From contig JAEQBH010002859.1 of assembly GCA_016808115.1 (NCBI GenBank), forward strand, positions 160,218 to 224,217: a stretch of DNA of 64,000 nt, given 5' to 3'. Positions 23,001 through 35,601 of this stretch are shown one piece after another. A program made the translations under genes and the position numbers. Positions within the stretch are counted from its first letter, which is position 1, and each line of letters begins with the position of its first letter. The notes below the pieces were generated by a model. That model saw only the letters and a list, made by a program, of their open reading frames with translations. It was not told the DNA's origin and ran no database searches. The stretch is from Tetrastigma voinierianum (taxonomy: Eukaryota; Streptophyta; Magnoliopsida; Vitales; Vitaceae).

Positions 23001-25929
23001 ATAGAACTTTACTTGATCTCAAATTGTTGCAAGCCATACGGCAGAGCACAGATCAGTTTATTAATTTATATTCACTAATCTCCATGTCCATCGTTTAGAC
23101 TCATCTCTAAGAAAAGCGTTAACATGTGCAAGGTTATGCCTAGATAACAACTGAATTTTGTAGACAACTCAGAAAATATAGAGTTCAGAACAACAAGGGC
23201 TGTAGGTTATGGAGATAGTCCCCTTTGTTAGTGTTATGATCAATATGGAAGGAGAGAAATTGAAAGGTTTTTAGGTTCCAGTACTGGATTTGAAAGACAT
23301 TGAGACACATATCACTAATTTGGTATCTTAATGAATGTAAGACCTTTTTCTTTCTATAATTTCCTCCCCAATTTTGGACGCTACCTGAAAACAGTATAGA
23401 TATGTTCTATATCCATATCAGATGCGATTTTTTCTTATCAAAAACAAAAAAAAATCTGTCACTGAATGCTTCTACTCTTCTACATGTAACATACTTCATC
23501 TATCACTGAATACCCTCATTATTTCTGCAGAAAAAGTGAACTGCAGCATTCACAATGCTGACAACCTCAGCAAGTTAATGTTCTGATATGTCACTTGCCA
23601 GAGGACCATTTTATTATCTCCAAGAATCCATAACAGTTCCAAGAGTCCAAGGCATCTTTTTATTACACTAGCGGACAACCAAGAGGTGATAATGAATACC
23701 AACTTTAATATTTCTACTGTTGTTAGGTGCAATCCCGAAACCAGTGCTGCCTAATGGTTCTTGCAGAAAATGAACTACTCTGCCTTAGAGGAGAAAAAAA
23801 TTCATGTCTTACAATAGACATGTAAAATTAAAAAATTAAAAAATAAATATTAAAAAACTATAATATTTTCTTCAAAGTTGTACTCTACAATATTTTGAAA
23901 AAACTAAAACTCGACTACACGAGAATATGTTTGATAGAGAATAAGACTCTAAGCATCCTTCATTTATCTCTGCTTCCCCTTTCAGAATATCATTTCTTTG
24001 AGTTTGAAATGAGATCCAGTTTGTAATTCATTCCTTCAGTCATAGGGTTACAGCAGAAATCTACTCCCAAGAGACTTCTTACCTGTTTTGTTTTCTTATT
24101 TTCCCTCCTTTCACTATCAATTTTCCTTCTTTGTCATTCACCTCTTCTATTCCTCATTTATCTTATTTATCTTATTTGAAATCCTACCTATTTTCTCATT
24201 TATCACATCTAACAAATTATGCAAAATATTTTTAGGCCACACAAATAAGATTAATTAAATTTTAGAAAGAGAAATAAAATTTGACAAAACTCCATCTCAA
24301 ATTTTTTTTAATCAAATACCCAAACAAGATCATCAACTTCCTTTAAACCACAAAGTTCAACATTCCAATCACACCATTATCCCATAAAAAGAAAACTATT
24401 AAGACTCTTGTTTGGAAAAATAATAACACCCAACAGTAGACTTACATTCTACTGGAGTAGCATGTGTAGTAGTAGTGTCTGTATTTCCTTCACACTGTGT
24501 ATTTAGTTCCGGAATCTGTTCTGCGGTATTTGCTGAAGAGTTTTCTTCAGTCCTTCTATATTCACTAATTCCCGGAACATGATCATCGACCACATAATCC
24601 TGGTCATAATCATAATAAGAAGTACTTCCTGTATCAGATAACCCAAATTTGTACAAACTTGTATTCATGGATGATGCATAGGGACTCTCCTGCACAAAGA
24701 AAGGAAGGAAAATCAATTTTAGGAAAAACTAATTTAATATGAGTAATTCTCTTCATCTAACACTCAGAAAGTTTCATTAATATACAGATAAATACAAACG
24801 CAGACAAAATGATTTAAATTTAGAGTATCAGAAAATTAAAATGCAAACGGACACATCTACACATATAATAACATTTTTTTTCTTTTTTTCTTTTCTGGTG
24901 AGTCTTGCATGAAAATAGAACATTAACACAGAAAAAATCCCAACCAATTTGAATCATTTGAAATAAGGAAATAAAAATACCTGCCCGTGTGAAGTAGTGG
25001 CAAAGATGAAATTCACATGTTCATAAGCAAGACCTTCAAAATAATCCATAAAACTTCCGACTGTACTATAAGGATAGCTAGTGTTCATGTAATGAGCATC
25101 CATTTGCGGGTTCCAGCTCATCTTGAACAAATCTTCTGTCAAAAGTGATTGGCGCAAAACACAACCAAATCAATGCTACTGCAGAGGCACCAAACCTGGT
25201 AAAATATATAACTGCTCATCAATACCTTGACTTCTCAGAAATTCAGAGGTGGAGAAGCACTACTCCCTGATGAGTTATCTAATCTTTCTACAGTGCCTAA
25301 ACCCAAATTGCAAAAGCTTCGGATTAGAGTTCAAATTAGACAAAGAAACCAATGTTGCTTCCACATTCACATTCTCACTCACAACATAACGTAACTACAA
25401 AAGACGATCAAAAATAAAAAATAGAAACCTCAACTGAATATTTATCTGAATATTTATATTAAATTTTCCACACTCGAAATGTAATGCATATATTTGATTT
25501 TTCACACAAATCATTTTCTAGAGAAATGTGATGACTTTTATTTTTCTCGTGGAAAATTTGGCGTTGATATTTCCTTTCGGAATTAACGAAGACTGAGAAA
25601 AAATTCAAGGAACCAATTTCTGTTGAAACAAACAGGAGCTAGAAAAATAATATGTGCTGTTTCATTTTACAAATCTCCGCAAATTTCGATCAAATTCTCA
25701 TGATTTCCGACGGTTACCTCGCGACAATTTAAAATGGTTCGTTTGACTGCCTAGAAAATGTGGAAAAGGAGAAGGAACCCGTCATTCCGAAACTGACTGG
25801 ATTTATGTTTTGTCTTAATTGACATTCCACTTTCATTTTCCTACCAAAACCAGAACATCACAATTCAGCATTATGCACTCTCTCCTTTTCCCTCAATTTT
25901 CTCAGCAACCAAACAAAGCAAAGCAAACA

Positions 25930-26450
25930 TACCACAGCTCTCGTCACACCATAAAGTTCACAATCAGAACACGTCGCTTTTGCAAGATTTCAAAGCCAAA
26001 TTTTCTCAGGAAAACCAAAAAAAAAAAAATCAACGGAATCGAGTGGAAACGGATTTTAATCGAATCGATCGATCGATCGATCGAGATTAGATAAAAAAAA
26101 ACAAAAACAAAAAACAAAAACAGAGATTCTAAAAATGAACAGCAATGAAATTTAAAAACAATTCTAGAGAGATAAAAAGAATGATTCTCTGGAAATAAAG
26201 AACCGACATTGATCGCTTTTGGAGGAGTGCATGAGAATGGATTCCCGTTGTTCGTTTGGCTCTCTACTTTCCCTCACTTTCTCGCATTTTCTCTCTCTAT
26301 CTCCCTCCCTCTATCTGCTTTCTCTCTCTAAAGTGCGTTGTGGGTGTGTGGCGCCTTTATGCAGTGGTTTCAGAGACACGCGAACTCCGTTAGAAAGGCG
26401 ATCTTCCAGTGCTTCGCGGCCTACAGTTAGTCCCCTTATCGTCGGCTAAA
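25930..26450 (-). promoter_or_regulatory. Probable promoter and 5' UTR of the BB-like gene
   Basis: This is the only GC-richer, CpG-containing stretch upstream of exon 1 (26340-26440), next to a GA-rich block on the minus strand (26270-26330), typical of plant 5' UTRs. A candidate donor GTATGTTTGC on the minus strand at about 25933, and an acceptor just before the coding start (TTTTGACAG), suggest a 5' UTR intron of about 0.8 kb. A (CGAT)n run lies at 26063-26082. All of this is inference from composition and splice-like sites. Confidence 0.35.
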
Positions 26451-29400
26451 AGATTTTAATGATTTATTATAAAAATAAAATAAAATTAACCATTATCCTT
26501 TTCTTTAAAGATAAAAATAATTTATGAAACTGAGAATTAAATATTTTCAATATTTACATTTACCTATTCATTTTCAATATTTTCAATTAAACAAAAATTT
26601 AATTCATGATAAATTTTTATAAATCAAAATAAAATATATATATTTCTAAAACAATTTATTAATATTTTAGTGTTTTTTCTTTTAAAAAATTTTTGAAAGC
26701 ATTTTTAATTTAAAAACAGTGTTTTTCTAAATTAACATAGAAAATATAATCAAACTTTGAAAGGTTGTTAAACACTATTATTCTTTAAGCATTAATTAAA
26801 AACTATTTCATTTTAATATTTTTATGAATTAAATATAAATTGAATTCATGATAATTTTATAAATCAAAATAGAAAAATCAATTTCTAAAAACAATTTATT
26901 AATATTTTTGTGTTTTTATTTTATTTTAACTTAAAAACATTGTTTTTTTAAATTAACATAGAAAATATGGTCAAACGAGCCGTGAGAGCCTATTTGGTCG
27001 TTTGATAAAATATAATTTCTATTTTAAAAATTAAAATCTAGGGTATGATTGTTTACCATTTTTTAAAATTATCTTTTATTTTGAAAAAATAAGAAAAATA
27101 AGAAAAATATGAAGACAGTTGGTTCTTTTTTTTTTAAAGAAAAACACAAAAAAGATGAAAAACGGTAAATTTAAAAAATAATGAGTAAATTTAGAGAACA
27201 CCGATTCAATGGCGTTTTCTATGTTTTCAAAAACGGTTGAATAATTTTTGCTATATTTTTTAAAGTTAAATATTTTAATTATAATATAGTAAATTATTCG
27301 TGAGCTCGAAACCCGAGGCAAACTACTATCACGCTTACCTTTTGAAACATTAAATGCTCTATCACATTAGCTAAACATACCCGACAAATAAGTTTTACTA
27401 CTAAATTCTTGAAAACATAAATATATGGAATAATGCACCCTTGCACTTTCAAACTTTTTGGCATTTACCACTTACATTTGAAAATTTAAAATGTTCAAAC
27501 TAAACTCATGTACTATCCAAAAAAAGAAAAGTAAGTTTTTCTAACATTTGCAGTAACCACTATTATCTATTATTCAAACTCTATTATCTAGTCTTTTAAC
27601 TTAATCTTTTTTTTTTTATTTAAAATAGATAAAAATTAAAATAATAATCTTTAACATTTAGAAAGAGGATGATATTTTTTCTGTTGGTGTTTTATTTTTC
27701 AAAAATAACTTAAGAAATAAAATTATTATATGATTTAAAGATTCTAAACACTTAAAAATAAATTATTTATCTTAATTTAAAATTTTATTTCAAATATTTA
27801 GATAAAATATATTTTTAGATAAAATATAAATTTAATAGGATAATGAGGATGTATTAAAAAAAAACAGTATAACGAGGATTATTTTTCTCATGGTATTTAT
27901 TTTTTAAAATAATTAAAAAAAATTATAATAAATAATTTTATTTTTAATATAAATCAATTTTGTATAATAATTTAATAATTTATAAAAAAATAAAATAAAA
28001 TAATTATGATGCAGCGTTTTTAGTTATTTCAAAAATAAATATATAGAGAAAAATTATATAAATACTACAAAAATTAAACTCTATTTTATTACACAAATGA
28101 GTACATCTAATTTTGTTAAAATTAAATAATGAAGTAAAGCAGATTATCCTATATATAATTTTCTTTTTTGAAAAAAATCTTATCTTAATTTGTTTCAAAA
28201 TGTTGTATAACATTTAATTTAAAAAATAACAATCTAAATTCATTCATATGTCAATTATTTAAGTTTATATTTGAAAAATAATTACATGATAAAAAAATAA
28301 TAATGGTATAAATGTTGAATTTACTATATTATTTATCAAAAATTTAGTACCATTTAAGGTGGAAATTAAATCTATAAATAGTATAATTATCTCTATCAAC
28401 TTCAAAAAAAATTTTAAAATAAATAATCTTTTTTGAATTTTTTACTCTAATTTGTGGATAATTAAATAATTAGTTAAAGGTGAATAAAACTTTGAAATAT
28501 TAGTCAACGTGGATTCTACAAACATTATCAAATGACTTCTTTCTTTTTTTCTTACAGGATTAATTTGAACATTTTCAAATGTGGAAGTGTGAGGAACAAA
28601 TAGTGTGTAATGATAAAGTTTAGCTATAAAAAAAATGGATTTTTCTGTGAAATAGTTTTATATTCAGATAATAATTTTATCAAATTAGATCTGTATAAAA
28701 TAAATCTTGAAAATAAATTTATATTATTAAACTCAGTTTTAAATCTATCAAACACACTAGTCAATCAATAATGATAAATAAAATGAAAATAGAGGTGGTG
28801 ATCATGGATGTGAGCAAGTCAGGACAAATACTTTGGTGACAAGTTCAACTAGATAGTATTATTACACTATGGTAAAATCTGGAATGGAGTGGTCGCATAT
28901 AACATACCAAATCTCTCTCGCAAATCTTTTTATACAGAATATATAAATCTTAGAAAATGACAATAATAGAAGTAACATGTTTAAATCATATACCATTTCT
29001 TTTTTATTTTTCCATTTTGCATGTATTTTTGTACAAATATAAATATGAATAATCAATATTTAGAAAATGTTCTTCTAACAAATTTACATTTTCTTTTAAA
29101 AAAATGCTTTTTTAGAGAATATCATCGGTAACTAAACTCTTATCTGTTTTTTTTTACCTTTTGGGAATATTTTTAAAATTTTTTATCATATTTCTTACTC
29201 TTACAAAAAATTATTTTTTAAATTATTAAAATTGGATAACCCAAATTTTATCTTATTCGACATTATAGATTTTTTTTTTTTTTTGATATATAGTGGTAGT
29301 GAAGAATTGTACCTATAAAGGTCCAACTTATTATTCAGTTTTGCGATGTTTATAAATATTTAGTTATACTATGGTTTTATGATTCTTTCATTCATCAATT

Positions 29401-32289
29401 GTAATACTCCAATCTTATACTCATATTTGAAATAAGGAATTTCTCTTCTTTTATCCATAAGTTTTTTTTTATCCCACAAGGTTTCACGTGAATGTATATC
29501 CTTTGTTTCGCAATTTATTATTTATTGAAAGAAAGAATAATATTTATTGATTATTTTATAATAGATCGATAAACCCCTAGAAATATAAATCTATAAAAAT
29601 CAATATAAGCCGAGGGTTAATAGCGTAGTGATAAAATAGTAGTATAATTTGATATCTTGATTGATCGAATCTAATTCGATAAAAGCAGCAGTATGAGGCG
29701 ATGAGCAGTATCGCTCCCGATAAAGCAGCTCTGGCGTCGATAAAACGACGATAACACAAAAACAAAATAAAACCTAAATCTTCTTAGAAGAATAACTTTA
29801 TTAAGTAAGAAAATAAAAATAAAAAATTTAAAGGTGATTTTAGGTCAAGAATAGCAAAAAAATCACCCCTAAAATATGCGAGAAAATAAGAAGGACGGCT
29901 AGGGTTTTTTCTCACTTTTCGTAATTATTATTAGAAAATATTAATATAATAAAATAGTTACAAATATTAGAAAAATAGAATGATATCAAATAATCTTTTA
30001 ATAAAAAAATCCCAAATAATTCATATTTAAAATAATATTCAAACTAGTTTTTCTTGTTACATCACCAAAATCATAGTTGATGATTATGGTTTAAATTTTT
30101 CAAAGCGTAGTCACCAATTAGGGTTTCAAAAATTTTAAACCATAATCACCCAGGACTGGCGACATGGTAATGGTAAGAAAATATTAGTTTAAAAATCATT
30201 TTAAAGCATCAATTATTTTGGAATTTTTTTTCTTACAAGATTATCTTGGGACATGACTTAGAAAATACCTGTTAAGATCACTTTGGTTTGGTGAAGGTGA
30301 TTGATGGAAGATGGGAGATGGTTGAGGAGAGATCCACCCAAAATAAGGAAACCATATAAAAAAAGAAAGGTGGAAGTTGAATGTCAGTTGAGATTTGTTA
30401 AGAATCAGATCCCTACTACTAATACACCCCAAATGCATTCTCATTTATTATAACAAAAATAAATAAATAAATAAATAAAATACTCCTTCTGTGGGGTCAT
30501 ATTTTTCATAAATAAATGAATAAACCCAAATCTTGAGTACAATCACTCTCTGTCTATTCATTCTTTGGTTGGTTTGTTAAACTTAAAGGCCTTTAATTGC
30601 ATTGCACATGAAAAATTCCATGAATGAAAATTCAAAACTAATCCCATTAAGCTTTGCAGAATTTGTAAGCAAAGTGTAGATTATGTATAATTTTTCATAT
30701 GGGTGGGGAACCAATTCATTATCTTTGGAAACCCTTTATTTAGGGCATCAGATTCACATGGAAAACATCTTTCTCATAAAGTAGAAGGCTTTGTCAGCAC
30801 CCACTTGCAAAGTACAATGAGATCCTCCTCCATGTGATTTTAATTATTAATTACTTAAATAAATTGGAGTTGAAGTAATTCCTAGGTCATTTTATAATTT
30901 TTGTTGGAATAAATATATTTAAAATTTTACAATTATTTAATATGCTATGATTAGCAAGCTTATGATAAATAATACATGTGGAGTGAGTACAAAGCTAAAT
31001 GATTAACTAAGGCAAAACCTATAATTCAACCTCTGCCCTCTTCTGACCTCTTGAATAATTGTAGCATTCATTATATAAATTTTATATAATGATTAAAGAA
31101 CTTTCCAATGTTTCATCAAAATTAATATAATACATACCCAAGGTCCCAAGTGAATCCTTATTGGATTAGATTTACTTTTACTTTTTATCTTGAGAAAATA
31201 TTCTAAGTAAAAATTATAGGGAAAAATGTGAGTTACAACCATTTTGATTTGATTAGATAAAAACATATTCTTAATTTTTGAAAACCAAAGAGTTGGTGTA
31301 GTTTATTCTCAAGTAAATATATTGAAAGGCAAAAGCATTCATGTGTAAATATTCGTAAATTATTTTTTGTGAAATTACTTTTCTTATTTTTTAAAGTCAA
31401 AATAGGAAAATAGTCTTAAAGATTTAATTGTTTAACATCAAGAAGTATGATATTCAAGTTAGAACTCAAATTGTATAAGTTTTAAACTTCAAGAAATCTC
31501 ACAATTTAAGAACAGTCGTAAATTCAAACTCCGTGTTTACATATTTGAATATAATTCTCCGTCATTTTAGATATTACGTTTTCATCACGTATTTAAGTAA
31601 GAGTTAGAATGTCCTCAAGTTTTGCATGTATGTTCTATTTCTAAACTTTTTTTTAGTCTCAAGATACCTAAATTATTATTTCTATAATTATTCATGTATG
31701 TTCTATTAAAAAAAATTTACAACCATGATGAAAACTCTTACACGTGTTGGATGTTTTATCGAGCATTTATCCATTTATGACATTTTCTAACGACAAGGAC
31801 ATAACTAATCTACGGAAATAAACATCAGGGATATCAAAATAAGATTATAAGCAAAGTGGGACATACATATTGAACTCGGAAACATTTTTGTCCCTTATCC
31901 CACAAAATCAGGGGGAAAATATAATAAAATTTGAATAATTAAATGAAAGCATAGGTGATGGAATCAAGTAACAGAGTAATAAGACCAAAATAGGGGAAGT
32001 AATGGTGGACCCAAATAAATAATGATTAATGAAAAGGCAAAACATAGGGGGAAAGAAGGGAATGATACTAGAGGAGGAGGAGGAGGAGTAGGAGTGGCAG
32101 GCTCCAAATGGGGGGAGGGATTGAAAGAGAAAACCTAGAGTGCAAGCAACTTTAAATCATTATATTCTTTCTTCTTTGTTTTTTAATTTCTATATTTCTA
32201 TATTTCTATTCTATTCATCACGCTCACACTCATGCACACATGCCAAACAAGGCATCAAGTGTTGCACCCACTTCTCTTCTAATGGGTTA
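26451..32289. other. Long AT-rich intergenic region
   Basis: Nearly 6 kb with no frame of more than about 80 codons and no recognisable protein. It contains one SINE (27296-27375), many A/T homopolymers, and a weak Pol III-like A/B box pair around 29622-29662. A GGA/GAG-rich microsatellite lies near 32072-32095. I see no gene. Confidence 0.55.
27296..27375 (-). mobile_element. tRNA-derived SINE head, minus strand
   Basis: On the minus strand the A box is TAGCTAATGTGATAGAGC (27373-27356) and the B box GGGTTTCGAGCTCA (27314-27301). The inter-box region resembles the SINE at 15.2 kb (CATTTAATGTTTCAAAAGG). The tail is not clear. Confidence 0.6.
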
Positions 32290-32650
32290 CACCTTTTTCC
32301 TTTTTTCTTTTTTATAACCATGGATATCAGAGTGTCGGTTTATCTTATCTATCGATTAATTCCAAGACTTTGAAGAGGTCGTATAAACCTCAATTCCCTT
32401 GAAAAGACTGGATCTGAAGCATGGATTAGTCTTTTTCTTCCACAACATATTCCCATCCCCATTTTTTTCCCCTTTTTTCTTTTTTATAACCATGGATATC
32501 CGTGTCAGTTTGTACATACCTCGATTAATTCCACAAGACTTTGAAGAGGTCGTATAAACCTCCAATTCCCTTGAAAAGACTGGATCTGAAGCATGGATTA
32601 GTCTTTTTCTTCCACAACATATTCCCATCCCCATTTTTTTCCCTCTCATG
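32290..32650. repeat. Tandem duplication, 172-bp period
   Basis: CATGGATATC, AAGACTTTGAAGAGGTCGTA and CTGGATCTGAAGCATGG each occur twice, at about 32319/32491, 32368/32541 and 32409/32581. The copies are over 90 percent identical by eye. A 138-codon minus-strand frame crossing both copies and the (TA)n run is an artefact of the repeat. Confidence 0.9.
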
Positions 32651-32692
32651 TCTAGATGGGTGAACCATTCCCAACAACATGATGATTGTTTA

Positions 32693-32694
<2 letters not shown>

Positions 32695-32747
<53 letters not shown>
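32695..32747. repeat. (AT)n microsatellite
   Basis: About 26 uninterrupted AT units immediately downstream of the 172-bp duplication. Confidence 0.95.
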
Positions 32748-32748
<1 letters not shown>

Positions 32749-32749
32749 T

Positions 32750-34500
32750 GGTAAAAATGAAATAGTAAACATAAAAGAATTATTAAAATATTTTAAGTTT
32801 TCAAATAAACTTCATTCTACACATTAGTAATTATCTTTTAAAAACCATTCTTAGAAACTATATTTCGCAATTGTTTCAAAAAATTTATATCAATAGGCTA
32901 TTAGATTTTTACAAAAGCACCACCATAACACTTATTTTTTTTTCTTCTAAGAAAAAGTAATATTTTCCTAACGCCATGAAAAAGATCGTTTTGAGTTGGT
33001 CTAAAAGTAAAACCTTTACAAGAAGTAATATTTTTCTAACATTTATTAAGCACTTTTTAAATCATAGGTTATTTGAATAAACTTAGTCAATTTGACAAAA
33101 AGCACTTATTAAACTCACAAAAGAGTTTTTGTACCTTAACTCAGTTTTTATTTGACTTAAAAGCTAAAGAGCTCTTAATAAGAAGGAAGACACAACATTT
33201 CTTCTTCTGGATGTCCTTTCTTGACAGACATAGGACAGGAGCAAGTCGTGTCATGTTTTATGGAACTTTCATAGCATCAAGATTACACCTCTCAAATCAA
33301 GAATTTTTTTTTTTTTTTTTAATTTAGCTTGTAACTTCCAAAAAAGCCAAAAGCAAGAAGTTACCAAAGGAGGAAAAGCTTTGGCACTTAGGATGGACAA
33401 TCTAAATGTCATGGAAAAACATAATTTACAAGGAATAAGAAGATGTTCACAAGAAATGCATTCATCCTTCAACAAAGTAGAGATGTTAAAAACAAGTATC
33501 GATAAAACAGTTTTGCTATGTAATCTTAATAAAGCCTCATTTGGGATAACTTCTCTACAGCTAAAGCATTCGAAACACTAAGAAGAAAAGAAAGGAAAAA
33601 AGAGGTGATCTTACTTGATCAAGACTAGATCTACAGTTTTATAGAGTAGTGGAAGCATTATAAAGCATTAGAAACACTTTTAAAAAAAAGAGAAATGATT
33701 CTTCTATCAAGATAATCTTGACAAGCTGAAAAGTCTGGTGTAACTTTTCAAATTTGAGGGTACTTGTTTTAAGTGTCACATGGTCATTGTCTCCTATCTT
33801 CGAGGATGGTCCTAAATGAAAATTTTCCAAGTGGAGTCATCTTTAGTTCAATCATTAGTTGGAACTTAACCTAACCTTACCCCAGCTACTCACATCATCT
33901 ACATATAATGCAATGAAAGGACTTAAAAACAAGAATGAGAAAGAGCAAAAGAATTATGTTTTAGAAAACAAAGATCACTTAAAATCTAGAAAACAATTAT
34001 ATAAAATAATATCCAGAGAGCCAGTGTTGGAGGAAGAAAAGAAGCTGTTGATGATGAAGAAATTAATGATGAAACGTACCAATAAGATAGCATTAGAAGC
34101 ATTATTTATCTTCAGACGATGTTGAAGAGATCTGGGAAAAATCCAGTGCTAGAATTGCCTCTCTCCTCCCTCCTTTGCAGCCTCTGCATTGTCTACCAGA
34201 TGGTTGTGTGAATACTGTTCAGTTAATGAATAAATATTGGGGAAGAAGCAGCAGCAGCAACACCGACTAAGTTCAACTTGACAGAATAATTTCCATTAGC
34301 CACCTCTTAACTTTGTTTATGACCTGACCTGGAAAAGCATTTGGAGATTAATGAGCATACACTTCCATTTTCCAAGGAAGTAAACAAGGAACAAAATCTG
34401 TAATGGATTACCGGAAATAGGAGAAGAGATGAACTTTAGTGATGTGTACAAATATAAACTTTTCTATATGTTGACTACAGACATTGAAAAACCACTTCAC
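32750..34500. other. Intergenic DNA with short unassigned ORFs
   Basis: Frames at 33073-33327, 33381-33581 and 33859-34125 have no recognisable domain. The last is Lys/Glu-rich and could be chance. No gene is supported. Confidence 0.4.
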
Positions 34501-34506
34501 ATTCAA

Positions 34507-34635
34507 TTAGTTCAGCTTAATTGCCCTCCAATTCTTTCATAAGCTTCAAGGCATAACCCAGCCAGCCGTCTCATCCTGGCTGTCGGGAATGAATGTTTCA
34601 TATCCTCAATCTGCTGCACATTCTGTTTGGAACCT
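34507..34635 (-). CDS. Possible 3' terminal exon of an unidentified gene
   Basis: After a strong acceptor-like sequence (TTATTATGCAG) a minus-strand frame reads QNVQQIEDMKHSFPTARMRR and then LCLEAYERIGGQLS to a stop near 34512. Base use looks coding, but I recognise no family and found no upstream exon. It sits downstream of the PPR gene on the same strand, so an alternative 3' exon or a separate small gene are both possible. Confidence 0.25.
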
Positions 34636-34814
34636 GCATAATAAAAAGGAAATCCAGCCAGAAGAGCCAAGACGGCTGGAAAAACCCTCTCCAAGGAGAT
34701 CTAGACAAACACGGGTCAAGCAGTTAAGATAACCAATAACAGCTCACAGGTAGTTTGGGATGACTATGGCATGGGATACTGCAAGTCTGTATTGGAACAA
34801 TAAATGATACCTAT

Positions 34815-35090
34815 ATGCAAAGTGCATCTTATGGAAGGCAGGCTTTTAGCAGTCATTGCAGCAGCAGTGAGGTCAAGCATCCAGGACCAGGGAAAGGCAG
34901 AGAAACTAAGATACATCTATCAAATGCCTCTGGAAGCTCATGTGCAAGTACAAATAAGTCATCCTCTCTTTCCATTGAAACCCTGCAGCTGGTGCACAAA
35001 GTTGATCAAAGAAAATATTGGAATAAAACATATTCCGAATGGCCTAAACAGATTGCTGGCACAATTTTCCAGTCAAATCCAACACCCTAG
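34815..35090 (+). CDS. Unidentified Ser-rich ORF
   Basis: An ATG-initiated 91-codon frame is Ser-rich in the middle (SSCASTNKSSSLSIETLQL) and ends with QRKYWNKTYSEWPKQIAGT. A second frame (34804-35097) overlaps it completely, so at most one is real. No domain, signal or paralogue was recognised. It may be chance, or part of the PPR gene's 3' region read antisense. Confidence 0.15.
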   Translation: MQSASYGRQAFSSHCSSSEVKHPGPGKGRETKIHLSNASGSSCASTNKSSSLSIETLQLVHKVDQRKYWNKTYSEWPKQIAGTIFQSNPTP

Positions 35091-35601
35091 AATATAAAGA
35101 GACATTATACAGAATTTATCCATACATGCACAGTGATATGGTATAACATCTATTTTGTAGCCCATATTATTTTATGATACAGATATCACAGTCAATCATC
35201 TGAAATATGGGGGCCGGGTTGAACCCAGACAATAAACAAACAAATAAACTTAATCACATCATGTAAGTTTGCAACAAATGTTAAACTGGAAATCCATTTT
35301 CATACAAGGACAATTACAAGCTAATATCTCAGCATGACCAGTATACAAAATTGCAACCAAGCGCCACAAGTGGATATATGTAAAAGGGAATAAGGATGTT
35401 TTGATGACAGAATAAATGGCTGAAAATCACTAAAGTTATAAAGTATGTTTCTAAAAAGAGCATTCAAAAGACATAAAGAGAGGAATAAAGAAAAGGAAAG
35501 TGTGATTCGCAATAAAGTGATTGATAACAGTGGATCAATCCCAAAGAATATCTATTATCTGAGGATGAGAGACAGAGGGAGGATGCAACTAACCTGCAAA
35601 T

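Larger units (their letters stand above)
17008..25121 (-). pseudogene. BB: BIG BROTHER-like RING E3 ubiquitin ligase gene, six exons seen, frame broken
   Basis: Coding exons on the minus strand: 25121-24981 (MSWNPQMDAHYMNTSYPYST start, 47 codons), 24689-24446 (YKFGLSDTGSTSYYDYDQDY), 18623-18575 (IIWQDNID), 18287-18162 (EAVGTQSRGLSQELISLLP), 17264-17160 (LITLPCKHVYHAPC plus WLTINK) and 17058-17008 (ACPICYTEVFGE, stop). All have GT/AG borders. Exon order and motifs match BB (At3g63530), a nuclear/cytosolic RING-H2 ligase that limits organ size by acting on the DA1 family. The RING C-x-H-x2-H-x2-C and C-P-I-C elements are visible. Defects: exon 3 has one extra T in a T run; exon 4 starts with one extra G relative to the expected frame; exon 5 is about 4 bp short, losing the first CxxC of the RING and meeting a stop. 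A small exon between 24446 and 18623 may be missing from this model. It is a pseudogene or has consensus errors; identity is secure, functionality is not. Confidence 0.85.

Noticed and set aside
23550..23760. Missing BB-like exon (frame with VLWQVTYQN)
   Set aside because: It resembles the WQDN exon only superficially; a much better match with splice sites is at 18623-18575.
29600..29700. tRNA-like A/B box pair (TAGCGTAGTGAT, GATCGAATCTAA)
   Set aside because: Boxes are weak, there is no tail and no similarity to the other SINEs; chance is likely in this length of AT-rich DNA.
32356..32772. 138-codon minus-strand ORF
   Set aside because: It crosses a tandem duplication and an (AT)n run; the Tyr-Ile repeat and duplicated segments are artefacts.
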